Positions 44,733 through 56,430 of a stretch of DNA of 64,000 bases are shown here, piece after piece (the stretch's first letter is position 1; each line of letters starts with the position of its first letter). The translations under genes and the position numbers were made by a program. The stretch lies in the NCBI GenBank assembly GCA_015680685.1, contig MNCI01015933.1, positions 585,057 through 649,056 on the forward strand, read 5' to 3'. The notes beneath the pieces are model-generated. The model was not told the origin of the DNA and did no database searches. It worked only from the letters and a program-made list of their open reading frames with translations. The DNA is from Gnetum montanum (taxonomy: Eukaryota > Streptophyta > Gnetopsida > Gnetales > Gnetaceae).

Positions 44733-45643
44733 TGATGGGACGCGATATCACATGAGCCGTGATATCGCGGCTATCGCAATATTGCATCCCTTGCGATATT
44801 GCATATGTGATATCGCATCGTCCCCTGTGATATCGTGTATGCGATATCGTGGTCTGTCGCCATATCTATAAATAAGAGGCGGCACTCCCCTTATTCATCA
44901 TCCTAGGATTAAAGTAGAAAAACTCTGGCAGATTGATCACCCCAAAGATAGATTATTTTCCATGTGCCCATAGTAGGAGTCCTCAAGTGAACGGATCTTT
45001 ATTCGAGCAGCTTTGTACCTGAACGCAAGTTGTGTACGGCAATAAAGATGAGCTTTGTGGATAAACCTTGTAGTACATGGAATAGGCTTATTACATGTTA
45101 TTTCCTACCTGTTATTTATTACCTGCAGTAGCACGGTATGAGTACAACTTGATTACGAGCATATATGAATGTGTACGGTTATTCAAGGAATCGGTTACTC
45201 ATCGCGATTAGTCTCTTTCACCCTTATCTCCTAGAATGCGGGATAAGTACGACTTGGTTATGAGCATTCAAGGATGTGTACGGTTAGCCAAGGAATGGAT
45301 GCTTATCACGTTTAGGTTAGTTAAGTGCCTCAGTATGACCACTTCAAGCATGTGCGTTACGTGTGGTAATCCTAGTAACGATTAGCGTTTGGTAGCCATA
45401 GTTGCATAGTTCAGGGTGTGTACGGTAAGTGGGAATGGATGCTGATGCTAGGGACTTAGTGCATTAGTTAGAGTTAGTCTTAGTTTCTCAACCCTTTCCT
45501 CATAGTGTAGAAGACATAAACAGAAAAGACCAAAAAAATCATATACCTCAGACTTACTTAACCATACAAGTTGACACATACAAGTAAGTCTGGGAAGACA
45601 AAGATTAATTAACCCCAAGTGTTCCAAGCAGTGTGTAGGCATT
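44733..45643 (+). repeat. TE-J 3' LTR, truncated
   Basis: It starts TGATGGGACGCG and matches the 5' LTR up to TGTGTAGGCATT, then stops; the last ~80 bp are missing. The array (44741-44852) has one more unit than the 5' LTR. TATAAATA is at 44867-44874. Confidence 0.88.
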
Positions 45644-46932
45644 AATTAACTAGTTTCTAATTACACTTGAAAAGATGCATCGTTCCCTGAGATCTATTGT
45701 AACTAAGTGCTCGCCCCTCCTCCTGTATGGATGAACACTTCATCCCTCATGTGATCCAAAGAAACTGTGGGCTATACAGTATTATCGATGATGTAGAAGA
45801 GATTTGCATCATCATGGCTTCCCTAACTAACCATCTCAGAGATGGCCTTGAGATAGCTCATTGATGACCTGTAATCTTGCAATAGCGATGGCGGTTGATC
45901 TTTCTAGCCCGTGCTAGGCCTTGCTTCTTCTTGTTAGTTGGATCCTACAAATTGAGTTGTAGTTGGTCCTACCGTATGTTCTTTTTCTTGTTCTGGCCCC
46001 ATTGTCTCACCAGTGATTTTTCTTGCAGCTAGTGGCTTTAGCAGTTCAGCATATGAAGCATTTTGGGCTGTACAGAGGACATCATTGGTGTATCCTCTAA
46101 TGCTAGCATGTCTGCACAGCTTCCTAATAAGACAAGGGAAGGGCAACGCAAGCTTCCCTATCTTCCATTCTTCAAACCACCTTAGAATCTCTGTAAAATA
46201 TAGATGAGGCAGGTTAGCATTAACCTTTCCCATCAACATTGCACATCCTTTTTCCGCATATGTTGAAATTATTTTTAAGCCTTTTGTGGGGAAGAGGTGA
46301 GAAGTTCCTATTTTGAAATAAATCCTCTCTTCCATCGTCAACTCCCCAAACGTCTTATCTTCCTTGCCATATGCCCTTTCCAACCAAACTCGTTGCGCAT
46401 TAGGGTTTGAATGGGTAGAAAAATGAGCAAACTTTGGCCTTGTATTCAGAAGGTTTAATACTTTCAAAATGGCATAAACAGAGAAGTCAATAGTCACACC
46501 ACAAATGTTAACCGTGGTGCCTTGTTCTTTGTTGTGCCAAAATTGGTACATTTTCCCTAAGTACTAGGCACCTCTTTCAGAGAGGATAGGCCATAACAGG
46601 AATCCTGTGAGGTGATCCCTAATAGCCTCTAAAGAAAATTTTGCAAAATATCCAAATTTTAATTCCACGATCACTGTAGTGAATATGGACTTCTCATGGA
46701 AGGCCTAAACACAATCTTGGGACAACATGAGATGTTGTCCTTGTTCAGATGCTGCAGTAGCTCCTCCTTTTGCCTGCCTTGATTGTATAGTAGTAGGGTC
46801 CTCTTGGTGGATACTAAATGATTGTTCCTCCTACTTTGCATGCTATCTGGCAGGAACTTTTCCTTCACCTCTCCTAGGTTGTTTGCTTCCACCTTGAGCA
46901 GGACCTTCCTGTTGTCCATGTTTCAGGGCCAT
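45644..46932 (-). pseudogene. TE-I accessory ORF, 5' part (best-kept copy)
   Basis: ATG at 46932-46930 after ACATGATTGCAG. A basic, Gly/Gln-rich start (MALKHGQQEGPAQGGSKQPR) is followed by VELKFGYFAKFSLEAIRDHL and then a 205-codon stretch without a stop (46551-45934): TTVNICGVTIDFSVYAILKV, MEERIYFKIGTSHLFPTKGL and LPFPCLIRKLCRHASIRGYT. Only about four TAG stops break the frame upstream. The pattern (globular domain, then LPFPCLI-x-KLC) resembles the plant transposon protein domain that accompanies Athila-like elements; that comparison is from memory. The coiled-coil half is lost at the TE-J junction. Confidence 0.68.
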
Positions 46933-47127
46933 CTGCAATCATGTGAGGCCAATCATTAGTAAGGTTGTTACCAAAGTTAGCTTATNCAGAATGAAAATCG
47001 GAGGACCAGCAAGAGAGATATGGGTATGAAAGCAAGGGAAGGGCAATCGCAAGTCGTAGAGAGAAATTTGAAAAAATCCCCTCACGTGAATAGTTGAAAA
47101 TGATGTTAAGTAGTGCAGGGGGTCATG

Positions 47128-47215
47128 TATATATAGATTTGTGGGATGTGATATTGCAGACACAATATCGCGTAGGCTACGATATCACATACGTGATATC
47201 GTGGCCTATCGATGT
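47128..47215 (-). promoter_or_regulatory. TE-I internal promoter: palindrome array plus TATA box
   Basis: On the minus strand an array (47145-47215) with GATATCACGTATGTGATATC and CGCGATATTGTG is followed by TATATATA (47128-47135). TACGTGATATCGTGGC occurs here (47190-47205) and in the TE-I LTR (51585-51600). It lies about 200 bp upstream of the accessory-ORF ATG. Sequence downstream of the TATA box is not LTR-like, which argues against a nested LTR fragment. Confidence 0.65.
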
Positions 47216-48720
47216 TAAGGCACTATGGAATATACTGAATTTTTAAGATTTTTCTACAGTTGATGATGTAAAATAAGGACATGTGGATGAGTGTTAAAGG
47301 GTTCTAGGGTAATTCAACTAGTCCTGAAGGCACAAATAATTATGATGATGTGGAATTTATCAATAAGGGCCTCGGGTGGTAAGTGAGAGAAAAAGGCTAT
47401 GTGATGGTTCATAGGAACGTTCGAATAGAAGGGATAGTAATGAGGGAAAGAATATTATTGAAAATATGTTGAGGGTAATTGATGGTGTGTGGAAGATGTG
47501 TTATGAGTGCAAATTACAAAAAATTATGCAAGTGGGTCCTCCCTAAAGCAGGTTCCAACCATAATGCCCTTGCGTAACCACACCTTAAAATGTCTGTAGG
47601 AACTAGAAGGGTTAAATGTAATCTACACTGGTTCCACAAAACACACACATGTAAGTATCATCAGAATGAGGTAAGAATTCTTTGCTATACAAGACATGAG
47701 CTACAATTACATGAACAACAAGATGAGACAAACTATAGAAGGGATTGCAAAGATTAGGATATGAGGTAAGTGACCCAAGGCACAATGAATCCTACATGTA
47801 AAGCATGATTAATGTGTCTTTAACCTGTCGTTCCAAGATCAGTACCAAGTCCATTCCTCTAATCAGTGACACCACATTGTTTTATCCCATGATGAGCAAC
47901 TTATGAGAGTACCATAACAACAAGGCATTCGATCACTTGGCATTTTTTTCAAGGGAGGAGTGATTTTTTCTTTGTGGCATTTCTCTCCTCTTTTCTGGTT
48001 CTCTTTTTCCTTTTTTTTTCTTTTTTTTTTCCTTTTTTTGACTACTGAATCCAGAGAAGTTGCCAACCTTCAGGCATGGATGCATGTCTTTCCAGTGGGA
48101 CCCCCCTAGAATAGCATTGGAATTTTGAGTGCCTTTTGGTTACTCTTACTCCCATTTTGTGTTAGATCTACAAGGATCTTAGTACAACCATGTTGCATGA
48201 TAACTCTCATAGATGTCACCAAAGAGAATCTACAAGTCCCCTTGATGTCACATCCTAATCATTTCCTCTTGGCCCATCCTTCTTCATTCCGGGTACAATG
48301 AACATGAAATTAGTTTTAGGTTTTAAGAATGTCAAGAATATCACTGTACCCTCAATGGAACCTCTTATTTGTAGAATGGATGAGTGGGTGTAATGGGCTC
48401 ACTATCCAAATAATTAATCACTCGAGACTCGATAACATAGAACACACCTCAACCAACGAGCCACATGAGTGTTTTATTCATAGATGAGATTACTTATAAA
48501 AAGATAAAAAGATAAAACAAGAAATTGAAAAATGAAAAATTTGAAAACAAAAAATTGTAAAATTAAAGAAAGTGAGAAATATTTATTAATCCTACTTGTT
48601 ATTAGAATGGGGGATATCCCCCATAACTAAATGGTTGAGCATGGCAAGGATTACTAGTTGAAAGATGAGGATCCTTGCATGTTGGAAATATTGAAACTTG
48701 GTCATACTTACCCCATTGGG
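47216..48720 (-). other. TE-I non-coding region
   Basis: No gene. Conserved block at 47530-47560 (CCTGCTTTAGGGAGGACCC on the minus strand), an A-rich tract at 48490-48600, and a perfect 18-bp palindrome ATGGGGGATATCCCCCAT at 48607-48624 where the other elements have the internal polypurine-like site. Confidence 0.5.
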
Positions 48721-50640
48721 GTTCACACACCTAATTATAGTAAGCATAGTGGGGAAATTTATAAAGTGTGGTTCTCAGGTAAAGAGTTGACCCATTGTGA
48801 TACTTGAGACCATAGATGGCATGCAAGGATCAGGATCTTACTCTCCATGGCCATATTATTGGGCCGTATGGTTGTTGGAGTGTTAATTGGTGGTCCTAAT
48901 GAAGTAACACAAGGCGTTGGGTTTAAAGAGAAGGATGCATCATAATGTTGGACTTGTGATGAGTTGGAGAATGTAGTGGCCTCGGAACTATGTTGTCCCT
49001 TCCTACGGTCATGTCTAAAGAAGGGACGCCTCTGATGTTGAGGAGGTCTCTCACTGTTATTGGCAATAGTAGCAAAAGTAACGTTCGTGGGTTGTTGCTA
49101 TGGTGCAGACACTTCAAGAATAGTTGGTGGTGATGTAGAAGGAGAGAAAGGATAATAATGTTGAAATTTAAGTGAAGTGTAAGGTACACAAGGTGGTGGT
49201 TGTGTTGAGGACATGGGCTAGTAGTATTGAGGAGAATGATAATGCAATGAGATAGAGTATGTTGATCTAGTTGGGAAAACAAGATGTTGAACTAAATAAG
49301 TATTTAGATTTGGATGATATGAAGGGTGTCTCCAGTTTAGGGATGGCTTCCACCATGACTAGGATTGTTTCCACTGTGATCGAACATAGTATCTCTGTAC
49401 GAACTCTAGGTGTAACGTGCTTCCCCAATGCTCATATAAATGTAACAAGATTGGGCATTGGCCCTTGGGGTGATCATACAGGCACATGTTGCATTCATAC
49501 GCATGATTGGCAGTTAAGCTCTTACTTTCCTCATCTCCTCTTTCTAATTGTCTAATGATATTTTCTCCTGCTTCTCAGGTTGTCAAAACTCTATCTCCAA
49601 TATTATTGATANACTTCTCAGGTTGTTAAAAATCTATCTCCAATATTATTGATATATTCCCCACACTTTTTATGCATCCATTCCAGCATCTTATTGATCT
49701 TTGCCTCAATTTCATCTAATGATTGTTGTATAGGCAAAGATGGTTCTTCCTCCTTGACATAGGTTGATTTCTCCTTTTTTTGATTATGGACCTCTGTTAA
49801 GTTGAGATTTTGGTCTCGTTCATGTTTTTCAACACTCTCCGATCTAGCCATTTCTCCTTCTTCTTTTGCTACTCGCTTAATAAGCTCTCGGAATTGATGG
49901 ATTTGTAGTTTGTATAGTTGACCTTGGGTATACATCCCTAGGGTCTCTCTTGTTTTATCACAAAGCCGATCAATGATATGGTACATTAGCCTTTCCTCCG
50001 AGAACTCATGGCCTGGATAGTTGTTTAACAATGCATAATATCTTTCAAAGGCCATGTCTAAGGGTTCATGTTGTGCTTGTTTCCACTCTTGGATTTGTTT
50101 CCTCAAGGCCAACACTCTTGCATAGGTTTGATATCTTTCGTTAAAGAGTTCTACCATTGTTGGCCAACATCGAATTGAATTTGGTTTTAACGATCTATAC
50201 CATACTTTTGCTTAGCCAACAAGTATCATATGAAAGAGCTTGAGTTTTTGACAACCATTATCAATGTTGTTCCATGCATTGGCATCGTAGAAGGCTTGTG
50301 AATGTTATTTTGGATCTAAGTCATAGCCTCTTGAGAAGTTGGAAAAGTTGTTTAAATCAAGCCTGGGTAGGTGGCTCTCTTTACGATGCCTACGGGAGAT
50401 TCGAATAGCCTCCTGTATTTTCGTTAGGCTTGTAGTGGCTAGTAGGGGTTCATTATCATCAAGTAAGTTATGCTTTCATGCATTGGGACAATGCTGCCTT
50501 CATTTATGTTTATAAGAAAACCCCACCTCGGATTGCATACTCCAATATTCATTGTCATATAATTAGTTGGTTCTCCAATGAATTACCTCACTAGATATGG
50601 CATTATCATAGTCTTGTAAAAGAGGCATGGTTGTGCGATT
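48721..50640 (-). pseudogene. TE-I gag with zinc knuckle
   Basis: Core at 50400-49618: LDLNNFSNFSRGYDLDP, KVWYRSLKPNSIRCWPTM, MVELFNERYQTYARVLALRK, YALLNNYPGHEFSEERLMYH, CDKTRETLGMYTQGQLYKL and KRVAKEEGEMARSESVEKHE. A 179-codon stretch (50157-49618) is free of stops. The knuckle CNMCLYDHPKGQC (CX2CX3HX4C) is at about 49465-49503. The tail to 48720 is His/Pro/Leu-rich. Closest relative here is TE-B. A 40-bp duplication with an N lies at 49570-49655. Confidence 0.76.
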
Positions 50641-50750
50641 GTGTGTGAATTTGTATGTGAATTTTTCATAATTATTTCTTCCTAAAAGATATATCATTAG
50701 TTCTTATACAATGGCCTTGTATGATATAACTATTCTAGATAACTAGCACC

Positions 50751-50770
50751 GTCCTCGACAATAGCACCAA
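50751..50770 (-). promoter_or_regulatory. TE-I primer binding site
   Basis: On the minus strand TTGGTGCTATTGTCGAGGAC follows the LTR. tRNA-Asp type. Confidence 0.7.
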
Positions 50771-51635
50771 TGATGAGTGGCGAGGTACCCCTACACTCAA
50801 CCATATGAATATGAGCGTTTCACGTGCGATCCAATCAAACTCTGCAAATAGACTAGTTATGGTATCTAGATAGTTACTCATAGATCGTAGTTTGCTGTCT
50901 TCCCACTTGGACTAGTATTAGCTTTGTCAGATATGGTTTAGTCCAGAGTGAGGTGTATGATGTGCACCTATACTAATGCTACTCCTGGGGCTAATGGAAA
51001 ATAATATCAACTAAATTAGGAGAGAGAGAGAGAAAATGTAAACTAGCCTAAGTGTGATGAGCATCTATTCCTTAATCATCCGTACACATCTTGGACCTTG
51101 TCCATGACTACCACTAGGATTACCAAGTGCATGGACTAAGTACGCTACTGAGTTACCAAGTAGTCACACTTAAATGCTCATGATTAAGTCAAACTCATTC
51201 CACATTATTAGGAGATAAAGGTAGAGAGATATTAACTATGAAAGTAGTAAATAATAATAACAATTAAATGATTAAGCTAAGTGGATGCTACAATGATGAA
51301 GTAATCTCAATCTTTATTGCCTATCATGTGTGTGTCCAAGTATGTCACACTCGAATAAGGATGCCATACAATTACAATCACCACACTACGGGCATGCACT
51401 GGGAGAAAGAGTTGAGAGAAAAAAACTGATGTACTAAAAACTATCGAAAACTTAAACTTCTCAAAAACTCCAAAAAGCTGCCTACTAGATCTACCTAACT
51501 CTTATTTATAGATGAGTAGATAGGCTGTGATATCGCGTATGCGATATCACGTCTAGGCTGTGATATTGCATACTTGATATTGTGTACGTGATATCGTGGC
51601 TGCGATATCATAGCCAACAAATTCATGACTCATCA
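50771..51635 (-). repeat. TE-I 5' LTR
   Basis: 865 bp, TGATGAGTGG to GACTCATCA. The minus-strand TATA box is at 51503-51510. The array (51528-51618) has ATATCGCGTATGCGATATCA and two further units. Confidence 0.85.
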
Positions 51636-51805
51636 ATGACAAAAAATGATGAAAAGCTAATGCCAAATTGTGAGTCCAAGTGCTATATTTATAGGCTGGT
51701 GTATATCCTGTGACATTGGATATCGAACATCATATCTTAGCTTTGACATCAGATACCCAACATTGGGTACTCGATGTTAGAGTAAATGAAAAATGTGATT
51801 CATCA
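51636..51805 (-). repeat. TE-H 3' LTR remnant
   Basis: The last 170 bp only, matching 58465-58639. It includes a minus-strand TATA box (CTATAAATATAG region, about 51687-51696) and the array GACATTGGATATCG / CAACATTGGGTACTCGATGT. Confidence 0.8.
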
Positions 51806-53880
51806 TACCCCCACTAAATGAAAACTCATCCTCAAGTGCAGAAGAAGAGAAACAAGTTCCTTATAAAATATTGGGTAGTTATGGGATTATTGATTGACAT
51901 ACAAACTGACTAGATGGAATAGATAGATTCTAAGTGCCCAAGTATACAAAGTTACAATATTTTACAAAATTAGATGTGCATGATAAGAGAAGTGAACCCT
52001 AGATGAAACTGACACCCAATGCCTCTTGGCAATTGAAGAGTGAGAGAAAAGATCCAAAGATCATGAATGGTCCTCGTCTTGTGGTACTGCTACATCATCC
52101 TTGGTGAAGGTAGTCCTGCTTCTAGTCCATGCTTCCCATTTCAATCATAACAAAATTGTGAATTAATATGCAATGTGTAACAGATAGTTGTTAAATGCCT
52201 TGTCTCATTAGTGGTTACACTTGTCTAGGTTGTATTATGGTAGATTGATTCGTTTAGGAGCATTAGTGAGTATGCTGACAGATAAGGTAAAATAGATAAG
52301 CAGTCCATTAAATTTGAAAATGTTCTACACAAGGAAATATTTGAAGAGGGTGTAAGAATTCACAACAATAAAAAGGAAACTTCTCTGAAACTATTATGAA
52401 GATTTGCATAATTAGATGCCATTGATGAGGTAAACAAAAGAATTTTATTGTAAGAGTATCTAAGGGTAAAGAAATTAACTAACCCAACAAAAAGATATCC
52501 AAGTGGGTCCTCCCCAAGGTAGGCATAGGCCTTTTATGCCCTTGCATAACTTCAAACCAAAGAGTCCATGGGCTTTGCGGGTGATTAATGGTTACAAAAG
52601 GTTAAGTAGAAAAACCTAGAAGAAACCACCTAAGAATTTCAACACATCAAACCAAGACATTAAACAAGAACATAAAATTGGCAGTGAAGTGAGACATGGA
52701 AAGCATAGATGGATGAGAGAGAGTGGAATGGAATTCCTAATTAAGGTCACATGAAGTCGCTTGTGAATTTTATAGCTAAATGACTTGATAGGATCCATCA
52801 TTAGTCTAGACCAAAACCAACCACATTTAGTGACGTTGCATCACCATTCTAAGACTAGTCCACCCTTTTGAGACACACGAGTGCATCTATAGAACAACCA
52901 CCATTCCTTATTAGAGAAGAAAAGAGAAATAGGAACTGAGGAAGGGCCTTAGGTAGAGGGGACCTTCAGGCATGGGTAACATGTATTTCTCGTCTCATAA
53001 CCAATGCTTGTAGCTTGTTTATTGTGTCTAAGGGGTGTACTTTAAATTTCCATCATTTTTTTGTTTTCTATTTTGAAATGGGAACCACACTATGCAAATC
53101 TGTATGCATTTATTTTGTCTACAAGGTGTTCTTTGAATTACCATTATTTTGAGATGGAAACCAACTTCCTTTTATTGTAGACATGGAATGGTAAGAAATC
53201 CATGAAACCATACATACACCCAAGAAAACAGAAAGCTACAAAGAATACCGAATCCCCTTGATGTCACACTCTGTTCAAACCTTTGAATCATTTCCAAAAC
53301 TACCAAAGTCACAAGTTTGTAAAAGTTTTATTAATGAAAAAGGGATTTCACATTTCCAAAATACGAAAAACCATAGATTTTGTGAATGGGTGGATGTTGT
53401 GGACTCACTACTTGTTACATGAAAAAGAAACCATGTCCTAATCATCTGTAATGAAATTCAAAGCCAAAATCTAGACACCAACAATCAAGGAACAAAATAG
53501 TACATACCATCATCAAGCAACACATTACCATTGTGCCTAGCACTTGTTAACAAAAATTTAGAAAATCATACCAAAATAAAATAAAAGAAAATATTAAAGA
53601 AATTGTAACATTTTCAAGAAATAGCAAATGTACTAATGATGGTGTAAAACAAAAATTGGAAAATATTAATAACATAAAAATAAGAAGATGTAAAATAAAG
53701 AATGTGTAAAATAAAAAATGTGTAAAAAAAAGATGAAAAACTAAGGAGCTACTTATATGGTTAGCATGGGTGGCCATCTCCCCCACAACTAAGTTGAAAG
53801 AAGAAGATCTAAAATATGGAGTGTTGTTGTCCTTTTAATGAGGCATTTGTTGTATTAGCTGGCTTATGCTTTTGGAAAGG
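51806..53880 (-). other. TE-H polypurine tract, accessory-ORF stub and non-coding region
   Basis: Polypurine tract TTTAGTGGGGGTA (minus) next to the LTR. A stub starting near 52145 (ATGGGAAGCATGG) of about 340 bp has many stops. Conserved block at 52501-52530 (CTACCTTGGGGAGGACCCAC, minus). AT-rich minisatellite at 53555-53740. Internal polypurine-like site at 53771-53794 (TTGTGGGGGAGATGGCC, minus). No internal promoter array seen. Confidence 0.5.
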
Positions 53881-55020
53881 TTTGATTTGTTGGATGTTGG
53901 CCAACTATTTCTTATCTGGGCTCTTAGGTTTGTAGATCATCATGGCTCTTAGGTTTGTAGATCATCATGGCCCTAGAAGAAAGAGTTTTGTAAATGATGT
54001 AAGGTCCTTCCCACAATGTTTGGAACTTAGTTTGTTGAGGTATGTGTGTGGGTTTCTAGTAGAGAACCTTATCTCCTGGTTGAAATTTGACTTTTCTAAT
54101 TTTTAGTTCATGGCACTTTTTGTTTTAGGCCTTGTGCAACTCGTTAGATGATAGGGCCAAAAATTGGTTCTCATCTAGCAAGTTGAGATTCATTAGTCTT
54201 TTTTTTGCTAGACTCAAGTCAAGGTCAAGGTCACAGGTTGTTGAAAGTGTATGGAACTCAAATTAGACAGGAAGTGTTGGGAATTTCCTATACACAAGCT
54301 TATAGGGAGAGTAGCCTATAGGAAGTTTCCATGTTGAGCGATAGGTCCAAAGAGCATCATTGAGTTTTGTGCTATAGTCTTTCTTATATTTGCTAATAGT
54401 TCTTGTTAGAATCCTTGTGATTTTTCTATTGGTAACCTTAGCTTGACCATTGGCTTGGGGGTGGTAGGGCATTGTGAGTTTATGTTCAACCTCCAAGTGT
54501 TGCATGAGCTTTCAAAATGTAGTGCTTGTGAAGTGGGTTTCATTACTAAAAATTAATGCACGTGGCACACCAAACCTATTTATAACATTTTGTTGTACAA
54601 ACTGAGTAATAGTAGAAGACGTACAGTTGATGATGGCTACTGCTTCTACCCATTTCATACAATAGTCAATAGTGACTATTATGTATGTCTTTCCATTTAA
54701 CATGGGCATGATGGGATCCATGAAGTCAATGCCCCATATGTCAAAGGCTTCCAGTGGTTGAATCCATTATCAAGGTCCCTCCATTTGAGTAGTCATTCCA
54801 CCATCTCATTGGCATTGTTCACAAGAGTGGACATAATGATGAGCACCCCTAAAGATTGTTGTCCAATAGTACCCTTCCATCAGGATTTTAATGGCCATGC
54901 ATCTCCTAGCATAGTTTCATCCACAAGGACCTTCATGAGCATCTTAGAGAACATGCAGTTGAACTATAGCATTAGGGACACACCAATGAACTAGGCCATC
55001 GATGCACACCTTGTAGATGT
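53881..55020 (-). pseudogene. TE-H integrase
   Basis: Core near 54760-54260: EAFDIWGIDFMDPIMPMLNG (first Asp kept), DYCMKWVEAVAI, FVQQNVINRFGVP. Then FSNETHF (second Asp is Asn and one residue is missing) and PQANGQAKVTNRKI (catalytic Glu is Lys). NDALWTYRSTWKLPIGYSPY and KLVYRKFPTLPV mark the C-terminal half. Both altered residues come from G-to-A changes. The tail (54250-53900) encodes the region after the core with several stops. Confidence 0.78.
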
Positions 55021-56430
55021 GTCCATTGATCTTCATGAAGTGTTTTACTTGGTGAAGAAACTGCTATTTCTTCTGGTGGTCCAACCCTTGTGGCATCTCT
55101 TAGGTGAGAAGATAGGTGAGAATGCCATCATACCATTTAGGCTCATTGGGTAATTATTTAGTTATAGCCCCAACAAAGAGGAGTTCAATAGGAAACATAT
55201 CAGATAGTGGGTTTTCATCCTCTTTATTGTCCCATTGTAATTGAGACAAGTGATCAGCAACCACATTCTTAATTCTCTTTCGATCTATCATCATAAGATC
55301 AAATTCCTACAAGATCACCAGCCACGGTATGACACTGGGGCTTATTGTTGGCATGTTCATTAGGAAGTGGTTGGCACTATGATCTATGTGCACAAACACC
55401 TTGTATCCAAGCACATAATGCCTAAACTTCTCTAGAGTAAACACCACTACCATCAATTCCTTTTCTATAGTAGTGTAGTTTAGTTGTGCACCCACAATGC
55501 TTCAACTAGCACAATGGATGTAGTATGGACATTTCTTATCATCCATCTACATAAGCACTGCTCTGAAGGCATAATTTGATGCATCTGGTATGACATGAAA
55601 TGGTCTAGACTAGTCAGGTGCTCATAAGATTGGAGTTTCTACAAGTTTTTCTTTCAGTTGTTGGAATACTTTTTCACCTTCTATGGTCTAAACAAATAGA
55701 GCATCTTTCTTTGTTAGCTCTACCAATGACCTTGCTATTTTAGAGAAATTCTGTATGAATTTCTAGTAGTAGCTAGTATGTCTAAGGAATGATCAAATAT
55801 CTTTGAAAATTTCTAGTTGGTGGGTTATTCATTATATGACCCTTATTTTCTCAGGGTCTACCTCAATTCTTGCTTATGATATTCTTTGCCCTAATACAAT
55901 GCCTTCTTGGACCATTTGGTGAATTTTTTGCCAATTCAGTCACAAGTTGGTTTCAACACATCATTTTAGCACTTGCTCATGGTGGTCTAGGACTTACTCA
56001 AATGTAACTTCATAAGTGGAGAAGTCATCCATGAAGACTTCCATACCAGTTCTGATTTACTGTCGGAAAATGCTTAGAACTAGGTGTTGGAATGTAGCAG
56101 GAGCATTGCATAGACCAAATGACATCTTGTGATATGCAAAGTTCCCCCAAGGACTTGTGAATGTTGTCTTCGCCTGGTCCTCTACTACAATTTGAATTTG
56201 GTTATAACTACAAGAACCATCTAGAAAACTATAGTAGCAATGCCTATATATTACATCTAACACCTGATCAAGAAATGGAAATGGAAAATAGCCCTTAAAT
56301 GTTTCCATATTCAGTAGTTGAAAATTGATGCAAACCACCACTTACCACATTTGTTTGATACAATCATAAGTGGACTAACCCACTCACTATCTGTAATGGG
56401 ATAAATGAACCTTGCCTTGAGGAGTTGTTC
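55021..56430 (-). pseudogene. TE-H reverse transcriptase and RNase H
   Basis: RT from 56430: VCINFQLLNMETFKGYFPFP, FLDQVLDVIYRHCYYSFLDG, TTFTSPWGNFAYHKMSFGLC and NAPATFQ. The catalytic box at about 56030 is EVFMDDFSTYE, with both Asp kept. A decayed thumb/connection follows (55900-55650), then RNase H with HVIPDASNYAFRAVL, LNYTTIEKELMVVVFTLEKF and FVHIDHSANHFLMN. Wording (LPFxDQ, CYYSFLDG, FGLCNAPATFQ, FMDDFS) is typical of Athila-lineage RT. Stops and shifts are spread through the gene. Confidence 0.82.

Larger units (their letters stand above)
38425..45643 (+). mobile_element. TE-J: non-autonomous gag-AP element, 3' LTR truncated
   Basis: Plus orientation: 5' LTR (38425-39380), primer site, gag, AP, non-coding region, polypurine tract, 3' LTR (44733-45643, last ~80 bp lost). 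No RT, RNase H or integrase. The AP-to-non-coding joint is the same as in TE-A (GRSW, then ISPLQL, then the GGDGHLC-coding stretch), and the LTRs belong to the same family. It is nested in the leader of TE-F. The right target-site duplication is lost in the junction to TE-I. Confidence 0.88.
45644..51635 (-). mobile_element. TE-I: gag plus accessory-ORF element, 3' end deleted
   Basis: Minus orientation: 5' LTR (50771-51635), primer site, gag, non-coding region, internal promoter, accessory ORF cut off at 45644. AP, RT and integrase are absent, as in TE-B. It was inserted in the 3' LTR of TE-H (remnant 51636-51805). The 3' LTR and left duplication were lost in the deletion that joined it to TE-J. 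Confidence 0.82.

Noticed and set aside
47128-47215. TE-I internal array as a nested solo LTR
   Set aside because: Only the array and TATA box are LTR-like. No TGATGAG/CTCATCA ends or duplication flank it, and the same arrangement occurs in two other families.
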